A DNA stretch of 64,000 bases from the NCBI RefSeq assembly GCF_000092065.1, contig NC_009360.1:186001-250000 (forward strand), in the 5' to 3' direction. This stretch comes from Ostreococcus lucimarinus CCE9901 (taxonomy: Eukaryota > Chlorophyta > Mamiellophyceae > Mamiellales > Bathycoccaceae). This document shows positions 1 to 9,734 of the stretch, piece by piece (within the stretch, counting starts at the first letter, position 1; every line of letters begins with the position of its first letter). The position numbers were made by a program, and so were the translations under genes. The notes beneath the pieces were generated by a model that saw only the letters and a program-made list of their open reading frames with translations, was not told where the DNA came from and searched no databases.

Positions 1-97
1 CCCCCCGCCGCGGTCGAATTCAAATCGCGTCGGCGCGCGGCGCGCGAACGGCGCGACCGACGACGGGAGAACGACGCGCGCGCGCGCGACGCGGGCG

Positions 98-210
98 ATG
101 GCGATGACGATGCGCTGGACGCGCGTCGCGCCGAACGCGGCGAACGCGGCGCGCGGACGCCGCGTCGACGCGCGACGAGGGCGCGCGGGGACGAGGGACG
201 GCGCGCGCGG

Positions 211-241
<31 letters not shown>

Positions 242-1606
242 GCGGCGGCGGGACGCGCGAGGACGACGACGCGACGCGCGATCGGACCGAGCGAACCGAC
301 GTCGTTCGTGGAGGACGAACCGAGGGACGAGGAGATCGAGGCGGTGGTGAACGAGGGGAGAGGGAACGCGGGGACGGGGGCGCAAGACGTGGGACGCGCG
401 GCGAGGTACATGCGAGAGCTGATCAAGAACCAGGTGAACTCGAATCATCTCGCGCGCGCGGGTTCGATCACGGATTCTTCGGTCTTGCGCAGGAAAGGAC
501 GGCTCAAGGAGCAGGACGCGCTGATCGAGTTCATCGTGGAGTTGCACAAGACGCACACGACGGAGGAGGTTTTCACGAAGGTGGAGACGTGGATCGACGA
601 GGTGCTCGAGCTGCCGAAAGAGAAGCGGAGGTTTAGTAAGCTTTCGAGAATGGTACCCGCGGTTGGGTTTTTCTTCCACCGCTTGCCTTTGTTGAAGGCG
701 CTGCGAGAGTACGACGAGTTTTCCTCGTTGTCCAAGCGGCGGTACGTGCTTCCAAACTTTGCCGAGGTGCGGCACATTTTGAACATCGCGCAAGTGCACG
801 CGTCGAGTAAGGACGTGCGGTTGGTGACTTTCGATGCCGATGGAACGTTGTACGCCGACGGTGAGCACTTTGAGGACGATAATAAGATGATCGATAAGAT
901 TATGCAGCTCATGGAGTTGGGCATTCACGTCGCCATTGTCACCGCCGCGGGTTATCCGGGCGAGCCGACCAAGTTTGAGGGGCGACTGAAGGGTTTGGTG
1001 GACGCTTTCGAGGCGCAAGCGCTGCCGAAAGAAGTGTACGAAAAGTTTCACGTCATGGGTGGCGAATGTAACTACCTCTTGCGAGTTAACGACGAGTATC
1101 GCCTGGAGTTTGTACCCTCGGAGGAGTGGCACAGCGAGCACATGTACGACTGGAGAGACAACGACGATGTTCGCATGTTCCTCGACCGCGCGGAAGAATT
1201 CTTGACCTCATATGCGAAGCACTTGGGCGTTCAAGTGGATGTCTTGCGCAAGGAATACGCGGTCGGAGTCTTGCCCAAGGGCGATACCATTTACGAAAAC
1301 TTGGAAGAAATGGCGCTCGCGAGCCAAGCCGAGCTTAGCGACGCGAAGATTCCATTCTGCGCCTTCAACGGAGGTAACGACGTTTTCGTGGACGTAGGTA
1401 ACAAGCACATCGGTTTGCAAGCGCTCATGAAGTACTTAAACGTCGCTGGTTCGCAAACTTTGCACGTCGGCGATCGTTTCACTCTCACGGGTAACGACGC
1501 CAAGGTGCGCGAAGCGGCGTCCATTCTCTGGGTCGCGAGTCCGGACGAAACCACGTTCTTCATGCGTTTGCTCTACCGCGATATTCTCAACGCACGTATT
1601 CTTTAA
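98..1606 (+). CDS. ISN1: IMP-specific 5'-nucleotidase (ISN1 family)
   Basis: This predicted 502-residue enzyme should dephosphorylate IMP to inosine in purine turnover. The HAD-type nucleophile motif FDADGTLY lies near residues 245-252, and the conserved ISN1 blocks RYMRELIKNQ, RRYVLPNF and HVGDRFTLTGND are all present in order. The first 100 residues are Ala/Arg/Thr-rich and low complexity; they may be an organelle-targeting or simply disordered extension, since the yeast enzyme is about 450 residues. The start is the first ATG of the frame, and two more ATGs follow within five codons. The gene is convergent with the GRAM gene, with 40 bp between the stops. Family assignment is firm; localisation is inference. 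Confidence 0.9.
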
Positions 1607-1646
1607 TATAACTGCAAGCTGTGTATATTATAATCCTATTTCATCG

Positions 1647-3539
1647 TCATTTCGCCGCTGAAGCCATCGCGGCTTTCGCGACTTCTATTTCGTCGACAAG
1701 ATACCCCAAGCGACGTTCCAAATAAACCAACTCGTTGTTGAGAATCTTCGATTTTGCTTCCCAATATCTCGCCTCGTCGTAAACACGAGTGGGATGCCAA
1801 CCAAAAATCCTCTCCGCGACGCCACCGAACACGAACTCTGTCGACATTGAGAGCGCGGTGTGGAAAAGTAGCACGCAAACGATTATCAACACGATTCTCG
1901 CTGCACGCGAACAGAAGAAGCACGTCTTCCTCCAAGGGCTGGCCTTCTTGAGATCGATTTCCGGCGCAGCCGAAGTTTGCTGCACGAAGTTTTTAGTGGC
2001 CACAAGCATGCTCCAAACGGCGTCTCGAGATGCGTCCGGGATTCGCAGCTTGCTCACGTCGACGAACTCCGGCACGTCGGAAGGTGCCCTCGCCACTTTC
2101 TGCTTGGGATTAATTTTTCGCATGTAAATCTCGATCATTTTCGCCACCTGCACTTTACTCTCGTCGATAACGCTACTCACGATTAAACCTTTCATCATCG
2201 TCGATTTGGTGAAGATCACCTCGGTACCGACGGAGAGGGCGCACTTTTTGGGCCCGAGTGGACGAAGCACCCAACGCGCTTCGACTCTGAAATAGTCACC
2301 GTAAGGTATGTCAGTTTGAACTTGAGACGTATTCAAGACGAAGACATTGTCATCGTATACGGCGTAACTTTGTGTCTGGTGGCAGCGAGTCGATTTCGGA
2401 CCGAAAGTTTGTCTCACGGGAACGGTGACCACCATCTCTCGAACGCATCCGATGGCTCTCTTCTCGAACCAATCCGTGATTTTCACCTGTGTTTGCTCTA
2501 ACGCTTGCGATATCTTCGGCTGCACATCGTGCCGCGATTTATTTGACCACGCGACGAGAAAGAAGTCCTCCACGGAGCAATCGACATCGCCGCTGTACAG
2601 ATTAATCAGCGACGGCGAATCGCTCGGCGCCTTCCCGGGGAGTCTCGCCAGCGGGATGTTTCCAAAATCTCCGACGATATCTTCAGCGCCGACGCCGTCG
2701 TCGTCGTCGTCGTCGTCGTCATTTTCGATTTCTTGAATCTTCTGTTCTACATTCAAATGCTCCGGTGTGGACTGCTCGCTCTCTTCGCTCGATCGTCTCG
2801 CCGTCGCGACATCCCTCGGCGAATCTTCCGCGGCGTCTTCGACGACGTCCTTGTCATGGTCTTCGTTGTCATACAACTTCGAAAGCCTCTTCACGTTCAT
2901 CGCGTTCAATTTACCGTAATGCGACGCCCGCACCCACTCATGGCAAATCACATTGAACGACTTCTCGGGAAAGATGAATGATGTAAAAAAATCCGTCTTC
3001 CCGTCGTACGTGATTTCGATGGCGTTCGGAAACACCATCGCCGTCTTGGCCCTGTTGATCAGCGTGATCCTGCTGAACGGAATCGTCCTTTTCTTCATGT
3101 ACCCGAACACGTTACTGTAAAAGCACACGTAATTCTCGAACACGTACATCTTCCCTTGCAATAAAATCTTACTGTGCAGCGCGCACATGTAGTCCGCGAC
3201 GAGCGTCTCGTCCTCCGGCACGTTGAAGAGTCGCCTCAACCGCCGTCTCGCCGCCGCGCGTTTCGACGCGCTCTCGTTCGGCGGCGTCTCGACCATCATT
3301 CCGTACGCCTCCACCGCCGCGTCCGCGCGCGCGGCCGTCGACGTCGACGCCCCGTCGTCGTCGAATCCATCGAATCCGCCGATCCCACCGCGCGCGTCCT
3401 CGTCGCTCGCCGTCGACCGCCGTCGCTCGAGCGCCGCCATCAGCGACTCGTCGTCGCGCATCGCGTCGTCGTCGTCCTCGTCGTCGTCGCGCGTCATCGC
3501 GCGCTCGTGTGCGGCGCGCTCGTGTGCGGCGCGTCGCAT
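1647..3539 (-). CDS. GRAM and VASt domain membrane protein (sterol-transfer-like)
   Basis: A 630-residue protein. An acidic low-complexity N-terminus is followed by a GRAM domain at about 103-202, an Asp-rich linker, a VASt (StART-like) domain at about 318-486, one membrane segment near 555-572 and a short C-terminal helix. This order matches the Lam/Ysp2 (GRAMD1) and plant VAD1 families, which sit in the ER at membrane contact sites and carry sterol or similar lipids in the VASt pocket. The frame stays open upstream to 3701 but has no ATG there; the first ATG is at 3539, 49 bp from the divergent cupin start. Lipid specificity cannot be read from the sequence. Confidence 0.85.
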   Translation of the reverse strand: MRRAAHERAAHERAMTRDDDEDDDDAMRDDESLMAALERRRSTASDEDARGGIGGFDGFDDDGASTSTAARADAAVEAYGMMVETPPNESASKRAAARRRLRRLFNVPEDETLVADYMCALHSKILLQGKMYVFENYVCFYSNVFGYMKKRTIPFSRITLINRAKTAMVFPNAIEITYDGKTDFFTSFIFPEKSFNVICHEWVRASHYGKLNAMNVKRLSKLYDNEDHDKDVVEDAAEDSPRDVATARRSSEESEQSTPEHLNVEQKIQEIENDDDDDDDDGVGAEDIVGDFGNIPLARLPGKAPSDSPSLINLYSGDVDCSVEDFFLVAWSNKSRHDVQPKISQALEQTQVKITDWFEKRAIGCVREMVVTVPVRQTFGPKSTRCHQTQSYAVYDDNVFVLNTSQVQTDIPYGDYFRVEARWVLRPLGPKKCALSVGTEVIFTKSTMMKGLIVSSVIDESKVQVAKMIEIYMRKINPKQKVARAPSDVPEFVDVSKLRIPDASRDAVWSMLVATKNFVQQTSAAPEIDLKKASPWRKTCFFCSRAARIVLIIVCVLLFHTALSMSTEFVFGGVAERIFGWHPTRVYDEARYWEAKSKILNNELVYLERRLGYLVDEIEVAKAAMASAAK

Positions 3540-3588
3540 CGCCGCGCGACGCCGCGCCGTCTCGCGCCTTCGTCGCGACTCCGCGACG
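3540..3588. promoter_or_regulatory. 49-bp shared divergent promoter region
   Basis: Only 49 bp separate the ATGs of the GRAM/VASt gene (minus) and the spliced cupin gene (plus), so their 5' UTRs or promoters must overlap each other or the coding regions. I see no recognisable TATA box in this GC-rich stretch. Confidence 0.4.
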
Positions 3589-4168
3589 ATGCTGCGCGCG
3601 GTGACGTCTCGAATCGCGCGCCGCGTCGTCGGCGCGCGCGGCGCGGCGTCGACCGCGGACGCGAGCGGGGTCTGGCGAGGGTACGACGCCGTGCCGGACA
3701 CGCCCGGTGCGTCGAGCGCGACGCGACGCGACGACGGGGCCTCGACGGGACGCGACGGAAAGCGACCGACGGGACGCGCGACGTTAAAACGACGCGATCG
3801 AACGACGCGCGCGACTGACGACCGAGAGACCCGCAGACGGATTCACCGCGCGATTCGCGGTGTCGGAGACGAACCCGAACGGCGTCGAGGTCATCATGGA
3901 GAAGTGGCGCGCGGGGGCGCGGGAGCCCGCGCACTCGCACCCCGGCGACGACATGACGGTCGTCGTCGAGGGATCTATGGCGGTGCAGTTCTTCACGAAA
4001 TCCGACGATGGGACGCTGGTGAAGGACGGCGCGCCGCTGGTGCTGAAAAAGGGCGACGCGGGGCACATCGCGGGGGGGAGAATACACGACGCGGCGTATC
4101 TGGAGGATTGCAAACTGGTGTACGTGCACGACGGACGATTCGGGTTCGTCGCCGAGGGCGCGGCGTGA
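3589..4168 (+). CDS. Small cupin-domain protein, probably mitochondrial, two exons
   Basis: The cupin core (MEKWRAGAREPAHSHPGDDM, then GDAGHIAGGRIHDA) sits in a frame open only from 3788, with no ATG. It joins to an upstream ATG exon by a GT-AG intron. Exon 1 is 3589-3706, the intron 3707-3836 and exon 2 3837-4168; the codon at the junction is split 1/2 and stays in frame. The intron has donor GTGCGT, branch-like CTGAC at 3815-3819 and acceptor CCGCAG. The joined product is 149 residues. Exon 1 supplies an Arg-rich, acid-free start (MLRAVTSRIARRVVGARG) typical of mitochondrial presequences. HSH and the later His fit a metal-binding cupin fold. The substrate is unknown. Confidence 0.7.
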
Positions 4169-4202
4169 GACCGACGCGCGTCGACGCGGGACGTTAATAT
4201 TA

Positions 4203-4229
4203 TCGATCGATCGATCGATCGATCGATCG
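4203..4229. repeat. TCGA tetranucleotide microsatellite
   Basis: Six full TCGA units plus TCG form a self-complementary tract between the cupin stop and the CPBP protease start. Confidence 0.9.
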
Positions 4230-4319
4230 TCGCGCTCGTTGTTGATTAATATTTATTAACGCGCGTCGCGAGACGAAGACGCCGACGCGGCGATATCCAT
4301 CCGCACACGCGCGCGCGCG

Positions 4320-5135
4320 ATGTCGATCGTCTCGTCGCCGACGCGCGCGGTGGCGCCGCGCGCGCGTCGCACGAACGCGCGCGCGTCGCCCAGACGCGCC
4401 GTCGTCGTCGACGCGCGGCGCGGGCGAAAGAAGACCTCGCGCGAGCTCGACCGCGCGGACGCCGTCGACGACGACGCGATGACGACGGACGACGCGCCCG
4501 CGCTCGCGCGCGTCGGTCGAGACGACGTCCTTCGATCGTGCGCGACGACGTCGATCGGGATGCTGGTCGTCGGCCTGGGCGCGCGCGCGGCGAGCGGGGC
4601 GTTCCCGACGCGAGCGACGCACGGGGACTGGAACGCGGCGCTGCCGCTGCTCGGGGACGACGCCGGCGCGACGGCGGTGGCGGCGCTGTGCGCGGCGGGC
4701 GCGGTGACGGTGGGCAGAATAGCGCTGCTGCAGGTGTGGGACGAGTTCGCGGCGAGCACGGACCGATCGAACGCGCAGGTTTTGGGGGCGCTGGACGGCG
4801 CCGGGGACGTCGCGCAAGTCGCCGTGCTCCCGGCGCTCGGGGAAGAGGTTTTATTTCGAGGCGCGCTGCTTCCCGCGGTCGGAGGGGTGCCGGGGGTGGT
4901 GGTGTCTTCTTTAGTGTTCGGTGCGCTTCACATCGGCGGCGGACGGAGCGCGGCGTTCGGGGTTTGGGCGAGCGCGGTGGGCGCGGTGTACGGCGTCGCG
5001 GCGTTGCACACGCACAGCGTCGCCGCGCCGGCGGCGGCGCACGCGCTGGCTAATATCGCGTCGGCGGTGTACTGGAACGCGACGCGCGCGGAAAAGGTAA
5101 TTGGAGAGAAGAAATGGGAAGGAGAAGATCAGTAG
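4320..5135 (+). CDS. CPBP-family intramembrane metalloprotease, probably plastid
   Basis: A 271-residue membrane protein of the CPBP (CAAX protease and bacteriocin-processing; Abi) family. The motif-1 signature EEVLFRG lies at about 175-181, with the glutamate pair and Arg expected at the active site. Motif 2 follows as FGALH (200-204), and a later AHALAN segment gives the third conserved block. Hydrophobic stretches surround these motifs. The first 40 residues are Ser/Arg/Ala-rich with little acid, resembling a chloroplast transit peptide. Plant relatives (SCO4/BCM-like and others) act at thylakoid or envelope membranes. The specific role here is not predictable. A TCGA microsatellite lies about 90 bp upstream. 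Confidence 0.8.
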   Translation: MSIVSSPTRAVAPRARRTNARASPRRAVVVDARRGRKKTSRELDRADAVDDDAMTTDDAPALARVGRDDVLRSCATTSIGMLVVGLGARAASGAFPTRATHGDWNAALPLLGDDAGATAVAALCAAGAVTVGRIALLQVWDEFAASTDRSNAQVLGALDGAGDVAQVAVLPALGEEVLFRGALLPAVGGVPGVVVSSLVFGALHIGGGRSAAFGVWASAVGAVYGVAALHTHSVAAPAAAHALANIASAVYWNATRAEKVIGEKKWEGEDQ

Positions 5136-5182
5136 CGGTGACGGTTTTGTAGTAAGAAGTTGTTGTTTCACAGGACGACGCG

Positions 5183-6052
5183 TCAATCAAAGTGCGGCCG
5201 GCGAGGCGCCGCGCCGGCGGCGTTCTCCCCACCACCTCTATTACCGTTTCGGTACATCGCGCGCGTCTCTTGAAGCACGTTGCGACAAATCATCATATCT
5301 GCGACGAATATCGCAAACATCCCCGCCATCACGGGCACGCACAGCGTCAAGAACAAGATGGCCACGTTGCTCAGTCTCAAATCGCCGTGAAGGTACGCGT
5401 ACGCCTTCTCCCCGATCGCGGGCACCGCGTACAGCAAGCGCAAACCCTTCGAGAACCACACCGCGTGGAAGAATCCGCGTGCTTTCGTCTTTCTATAATC
5501 TTTCCTCGCGAAACTCACGATCGCCGCGACGCTTCGATCGCCGCTCTCGTACTCGTACATTTTCCCATTCTTGAACAGCGCGATGGTCGGGTACGCCTTG
5601 GCGCCTATGCGTTTCAACAGCAACCTATTCTTCGGCCCATCGACGCGACCGACGAAGAGCTCACCCTCGAGTTCGCGCGCCACCTCCCCCCACACCGGTG
5701 CCAACGCGACGCAATGTTTACACCACTCCGCGTACACCTTGACGAGCACCGGCGTCCCTCGTCCCACGACTTCGTCAAAGTTCGTCTCGCTCAGATCCAC
5801 CACCTCACCGTCCGGGCCGTGTCGATCAAACCGCGCCTTCGCCACCGCCGTCGCGTCTCCGCTCGCGCGCGTCCCTCGCGCGCCGAACCCGAGCAGACAC
5901 CCCGCGCACGTCAGCGCCATCATCGTCACCGTCGTCACCGTCGTCACCGTCCTCGCTCGCCGCGCGCGGTGCCGCCCCCTCGCGCCATCGCTCGCGCGTC
6001 CGAGGCCGTCTCGACGTCCGTCGCGCCGCGCCCGCGTCGCGCGCGCCGTCAT
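5183..6052 (-). CDS. Membrane-anchored thioredoxin/PDI-like protein
   Basis: From the ATG at 6052 this is a 289-residue protein. An Arg-rich N-terminus is followed by a short hydrophobic stretch (about 44-57, signal-like), a thioredoxin fold with WCKHC active site (Cys111 and Cys114) and AYPT cis-proline region, and a transmembrane helix near 235-258 before a short polar tail. The order signal, Trx domain, one TM matches TMX-like ER oxidoreductases, so thiol-disulfide exchange on secretory cargo is likely. The frame is open further upstream, with another ATG at 6223 and more beyond, but that sequence is low complexity. The exact start, and hence the compartment, is uncertain. Confidence 0.75.
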   Translation of the reverse strand: MTARATRARRDGRRDGLGRASDGARGRHRARRARTVTTVTTVTMMALTCAGCLLGFGARGTRASGDATAVAKARFDRHGPDGEVVDLSETNFDEVVGRGTPVLVKVYAEWCKHCVALAPVWGEVARELEGELFVGRVDGPKNRLLLKRIGAKAYPTIALFKNGKMYEYESGDRSVAAIVSFARKDYRKTKARGFFHAVWFSKGLRLLYAVPAIGEKAYAYLHGDLRLSNVAILFLTLCVPVMAGMFAIFVADMMICRNVLQETRAMYRNGNRGGGENAAGAAPRRPHFD

Positions 6053-6434
6053 TCCGCGCCGTCGAACGCCTCGCGCGCGCGCGCGAGTGCCACCGCGCGC
6101 GCGAACGGTGGCGCGACGACGCGCGAACGACGACACACGGACCACACCCGACGCCGCGTCGCGGATCGGATAAGGGCAAAATGACTTTTTCGTCGCGCGC
6201 TTTGAAGCGCTCGCGAACGCCATCAAATCCACGGTCGATGCCTCGATACGCGTAGATACGCCGCACTTTTCCGACGTGGCGCGACGTCGATTTCGGCGCG
6301 AAAACCGAGCGCGCGGCGCCGGGGGGGGGTCGCGGCAGAGCGCGACGACGACGCGCGCGCGATCGATCGACGCGACGCGCCGAGGGTGATCGAACGAAAA
6401 ACGTAGACGCGCGGCGACGCGCTCGACCGCCGCG
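6053..6434. promoter_or_regulatory. Divergent intergenic region, Trx protein / MYB factor
   Basis: About 380 bp separate the two ATGs. It contains a run of nine G residues near 6329 and GC-rich sequence open on the minus strand, which could instead be an N-terminal extension of the thioredoxin gene. I see no RNA gene or other ORF with support. Confidence 0.35.
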
Positions 6435-7777
6435 ATGCTGATGAAACCCGCGCCGACGGTGGGGAACGCACCGCGCGCGGGCGATGGTGCCGCGCGCGGG
6501 AATTCACCGGCGAACGCGCGACAGGAGCGGAAGAAGGGTGCGCGCGCGCGATGCGAAGCGAAAGCGCGCGAGGGGATTATGTCGCGGCGTTCGCGCGACG
6601 CGCGGGCGACGCGCGGGCGTCGCGCGCGCGTCGCGGGCGCGCGGGATACGGGATACGTCGGCGCGCGCCGCGTCGGCGCGCCGCGTTGACTTAGCTTTTT
6701 GGATTTTTTTGGTGAAATTGAGATATTTCGCGTATTCGGGGTGCATTCGGGGGAATCGCGCCAGGGTGGCACCGCCCCGGATCGCGCGCGGAGATATTTT
6801 ATCCTGGAGACCCGGAGCGAGACTGACGACGAACGCGCTCGCGATGTCTAGGCGTGGCGTGGACGGAGGAGGAACATAAAAACTTTTTGATTGGGTTGCA
6901 AAAGCTCGGGAAAGGAGATTGGCGCGGGATCTCGCGACATTTCGTGACGACGAGGACGCCGACGCAGGTGGCGTCGCACGCGCAAAAATACTTCATCAGA
7001 CAAACCAACGTGAGCAAGCGTAAGCGACGCTCGAGCTTGTTTGACATCATCTCCACGCCGACGGATGATGGAGAAGGGATGACGATCGTGCACAGACCGG
7101 CGGCGAATAATAACGGAGTGGCGAGCAAGGCGACGACTGGCTCCAGCAAGGCGTCGAACGGCGTGCACAGGACGCACGGCGGCGTGCACAAGATGTCGCA
7201 AGTGTCCAGTCGAGCGTCCGCTCAAACGAACGTGTCGGTGGATCACAGTGCACATTATCATCACAACGCGGCGAACGGTAGCGCTTTGACGGCTTCGTTA
7301 TCGAACTTGGCGGATATGGCGGCGCGCGAGGCGCACTACGTGGCGTCGATTCCGCAGCACCAGAGCACGAGCACGAGCACGAGTCAGGCGATTAAGATCG
7401 ATGAGGAATCTCACAGATCGTTCCCTATGATGACTGCTGCATATCCAGGTCACTTCGCTGCACCCATGGCGGCGACACAGGCGCCAGTGTTTGATGCGTA
7501 CAACCAAGCCATGGCGCAATACATGTTGCAGTTGCAGTCGCTCGCAGCGCAACAAGGGGACGGAATGAGTCACATCAACCAAATCAATCAGATGAATCAA
7601 ATGGCGTGGATGGCGCAGCAAAATTTGGCTTACCAAATGGCGGCGCAAAACTACGCCGCAACTCCACTCTCGCCGCAGCAAAACGCCAACTTTTGCCGTC
7701 CGACGGCAATTTACGCGGCCAAGTCTATTGATGACAACGTCGGCGAGCAGCGTAATGCGGCCAGCGGAGGGGCCTAG
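6435..7777 (+). CDS. SHAQKYF-type single-repeat MYB transcription factor, two exons
   Basis: A plant-type 1R-MYB factor. The repeat runs through [20 protein letters not shown] and ends [13 protein letters not shown], the signature of the MYBS/KUA1 and CCA1-related group that binds I-box or evening-element-like DNA. The WTEEEH frame has no usable ATG. Exon 1 is 6435-6537, ending ERKKG, and exon 2 is 6852-7777; the junction gives [13 protein letters not shown], which matches the family's KKGxPWTEEEH start. The 314-nt intron has donor GTGCGC, CTGAC at 6823-6827 and acceptor CTAG. The product is 342 residues. The C-terminal half is Gln/Asn/Met-rich (repeated QMNQM-like segments), as in activation domains. 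Confidence 0.85.
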
Positions 7778-8176
7778 ACGCTCATCAAGAAACTCAACAA
7801 GACAAGCATTCGAATGGATGCCCAGTGTACAACAGGCTCGCAGAACACAACCAGCAGAATAAAATAATGTACTGTACTTTCAGCTTTCAGCTTTCAGCTT
7901 TCAGCAGTCGGGTGACTTTTTCCCTCCATCTTTATCACCACCGGAATTACACGCGAGGATAATTCCATCGGTTTGTTGTAAGCTTAACCGCACAACGCCC
8001 GACTCCTAAACCGTACTTTTAATAAACATGTGTATCAGGTTGACATGACTCTGTGTACTAAAGTACTTGACTCGACATCCGATGTCGTCGAGACGAGGCG
8101 CGCGCGCGCAGCAGAAGTACAGAACGCGGCGTGTCTTTGCCACCGATACGAACGATAATAGCACGTAACAGTAGGT
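7778..8176. other. Gene-free stretch after the MYB gene
   Basis: About 400 bp between two plus-strand genes, with lower GC than its surroundings. It holds a four-copy 7-bp repeat at 7877-7904 and probably the MYB 3' UTR and the promoter of the UBE2Q-like gene. No coding or RNA feature could be supported. Confidence 0.5.
7877..7904. repeat. Four tandem copies of CTTTCAG
   Basis: Four exact 7-bp units about 100 bp after the MYB stop codon, likely in its 3' UTR. Each unit resembles a pyrimidine-CAG 3' splice site, though no splicing is implied here. Confidence 0.9.
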
Positions 8177-8782
8177 ATGACTCCAACATCTCTCGACGTG
8201 CGGCTACTCGTTCGCGAGTTCAAGTCGTTGAAGCGACGCGAAGCCGACGACCTGATACGCAACCTCAAGATGGTGGGTGACGACGTAACCAAATGGACGT
8301 TTGAGCTGCATACGTTTGACACGACGTGTCCTGGTGGCAAAATGCTTATGAAGGACTTGGGAAGACTCCAGAAACGTGGTTTGGATCACATCCTCATGGA
8401 GGCGAACATGACTGCGCACGGTGGGTCTTGGCCAACCGACCCACCCCTCTTGCGCGTCGTGAAGCCTCGGATGAAGCTCTATACCGGCCACGTGACAGCG
8501 GGCGGCTCGATTTGCAGCGAAATGCTGGTAAATACTGGAGGTTCGAACGGTTGGAATCCTCGGTTGTCGATGGAAGCGATCATCGAGACAATCAAGCTGA
8601 ACATGGTGGATTGCGAAGTCGTCGAGATCGAAACTCCGTACAATGGCAGGCAGCGTGCGGGGCCGCTCCGAATAGATTTGAAGGGCGAGTATTCGTACGA
8701 CTGCATGAATGAATACTCTGAATTCGCTGCAATGGCTGCTTTTGATCGCGCAGTTGCGCACCATCGTCGTCATGGCTGGTAA
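8177..8782 (+). CDS. UBE2Q-like ubiquitin-conjugating enzyme (E2)
   Basis: A 201-residue single-domain E2 of the UBE2Q type. The substrate-facing blocks are WPTDPPLLRVVKPRM, then GHVTAGGSICSEML with the predicted catalytic Cys at 113, then WNPRLSMEAIIETI. The family usually has an N-terminal RWD-like region before the UBC fold; that region is absent, so this is a short form. It should receive ubiquitin from an E1 and pass it to substrates or an E3. Its stop codon lies inside the end of the convergent J-domain gene, a 13-bp coding overlap. The ATG at 8177 is the first of the frame. Confidence 0.85.
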   Translation: MTPTSLDVRLLVREFKSLKRREADDLIRNLKMVGDDVTKWTFELHTFDTTCPGGKMLMKDLGRLQKRGLDHILMEANMTAHGGSWPTDPPLLRVVKPRMKLYTGHVTAGGSICSEMLVNTGGSNGWNPRLSMEAIIETIKLNMVDCEVVEIETPYNGRQRAGPLRIDLKGEYSYDCMNEYSEFAAMAAFDRAVAHHRRHGW

Positions 8783-9534
8783 CGATTGATTTCACTCCAG
8801 GCATCATTGATCGCTTGAGACACTCCCCGCACGCGTTCTTGGACTTGATCCGCATCCTTGGGATCGAGATATTTTCCAAACTTTGCTGCAAATTTGTCTG
8901 GATGCCAACGCAGTGAAGCTTTCCTAAACGCCCTCTTGTACGCCGCCAGTGCGGTTGTTTTGGTATCATTCCACTGCTCCATCGCAGCCATCTGCGCGAG
9001 CATCGATTCCTCATCCGGAGGCCAAGGAATGTCGTGCGCGTGAATGAACATCGTCTCATCGCATCGATTAGTGAGTGTTTCAGCGATGCGCTTCTCCAAA
9101 GTCAACCAAGACGACTCATACTCTGACCACAGATGCAATAAGACGTACGCTTTGTCGTCGTCTCCGATTTGCGCGTCCAAAGCATCAGCCATCGCTGCAG
9201 CCGCACGCTCGGCGATTTCTTCCGCCTCGAGCTGACGAGAGCTATACGCGTTATCAATCGTGTCCATTTCGGTCAGGCGACGCTTGATCTCTTCCATCTC
9301 AGCTTCCATCGTCGCTCTCGCCTCGCGTTCTTCTCTCACCGAGCGCAAGCGACGCATCTGTTCCTCCGCTTCTCTTTGAATCCCTCGATTCCGAACGAAT
9401 CGCCCTCGAATCACCGCTCGCTCATTCGCCGCAAACTCGGCCGCTTTCGTTTCCTCATCATCCGTGTCACTTTCGCTCGACGACGACGAAGCGCGCGAGA
9501 GTCGACGACGAAGCGGATTGATGTACCGCCCCAT
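8770..9534 (-). CDS. C-terminal J-domain protein (NFKBIL1-like tail)
   Basis: A 254-residue protein. A Ser/Asp/Glu-rich segment comes first, then a long charged helical region (about 30-150, likely coiled coil), then a J-like domain at the C-terminus with RWHPDKF. The HPD tripeptide, needed to stimulate Hsp70, is at about 211-213. The RWHPDKFxxKF...VSQAIN pattern resembles the C-terminal part of NF-kappa-B-inhibitor-like 1 proteins, although ankyrin repeats are not evident. The frame is open to 9585 by a GTG, but the first ATG is at 9534. It overlaps the UBE2Q-like gene by 13 bp tail to tail. Confidence 0.7.
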   Translation of the reverse strand: MGRYINPLRRRLSRASSSSSESDTDDEETKAAEFAANERAVIRGRFVRNRGIQREAEEQMRRLRSVREEREARATMEAEMEEIKRRLTEMDTIDNAYSSRQLEAEEIAERAAAAMADALDAQIGDDDKAYVLLHLWSEYESSWLTLEKRIAETLTNRCDETMFIHAHDIPWPPDEESMLAQMAAMEQWNDTKTTALAAYKRAFRKASLRWHPDKFAAKFGKYLDPKDADQVQERVRGVSQAINDAWSEINRYQP

Positions 9535-9734
9535 GCGCTCCGACTCAACCGACCCCGCGCGCGTCCACGATCGGCGCGCGTTCACGAATGATTTTTTCCT
9601 GTCGTCTCGCTCGTCTTCACGCGCGCGCGCTCGACCGCGCGCGCGTCGCGGTGTGCGTTATTGACTTCTTTTCAATCCGTAACGCCTTCGAGCGGAAGCG
9701 TCGCTCGCGCGTCACTCTCGCGCTCGACGACGCG

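Noticed and set aside
20-1141. A long minus-strand frame opposite the IMP nucleotidase gene
   Set aside because: It is Arg/His-rich and mirrors the coding strand of a well-supported gene; GC-rich codons leave antisense frames open by chance.
7877-7904. A CRISPR-like array
   Set aside because: The units are 7 bp and directly adjacent without spacers, so this is a simple tandem repeat.
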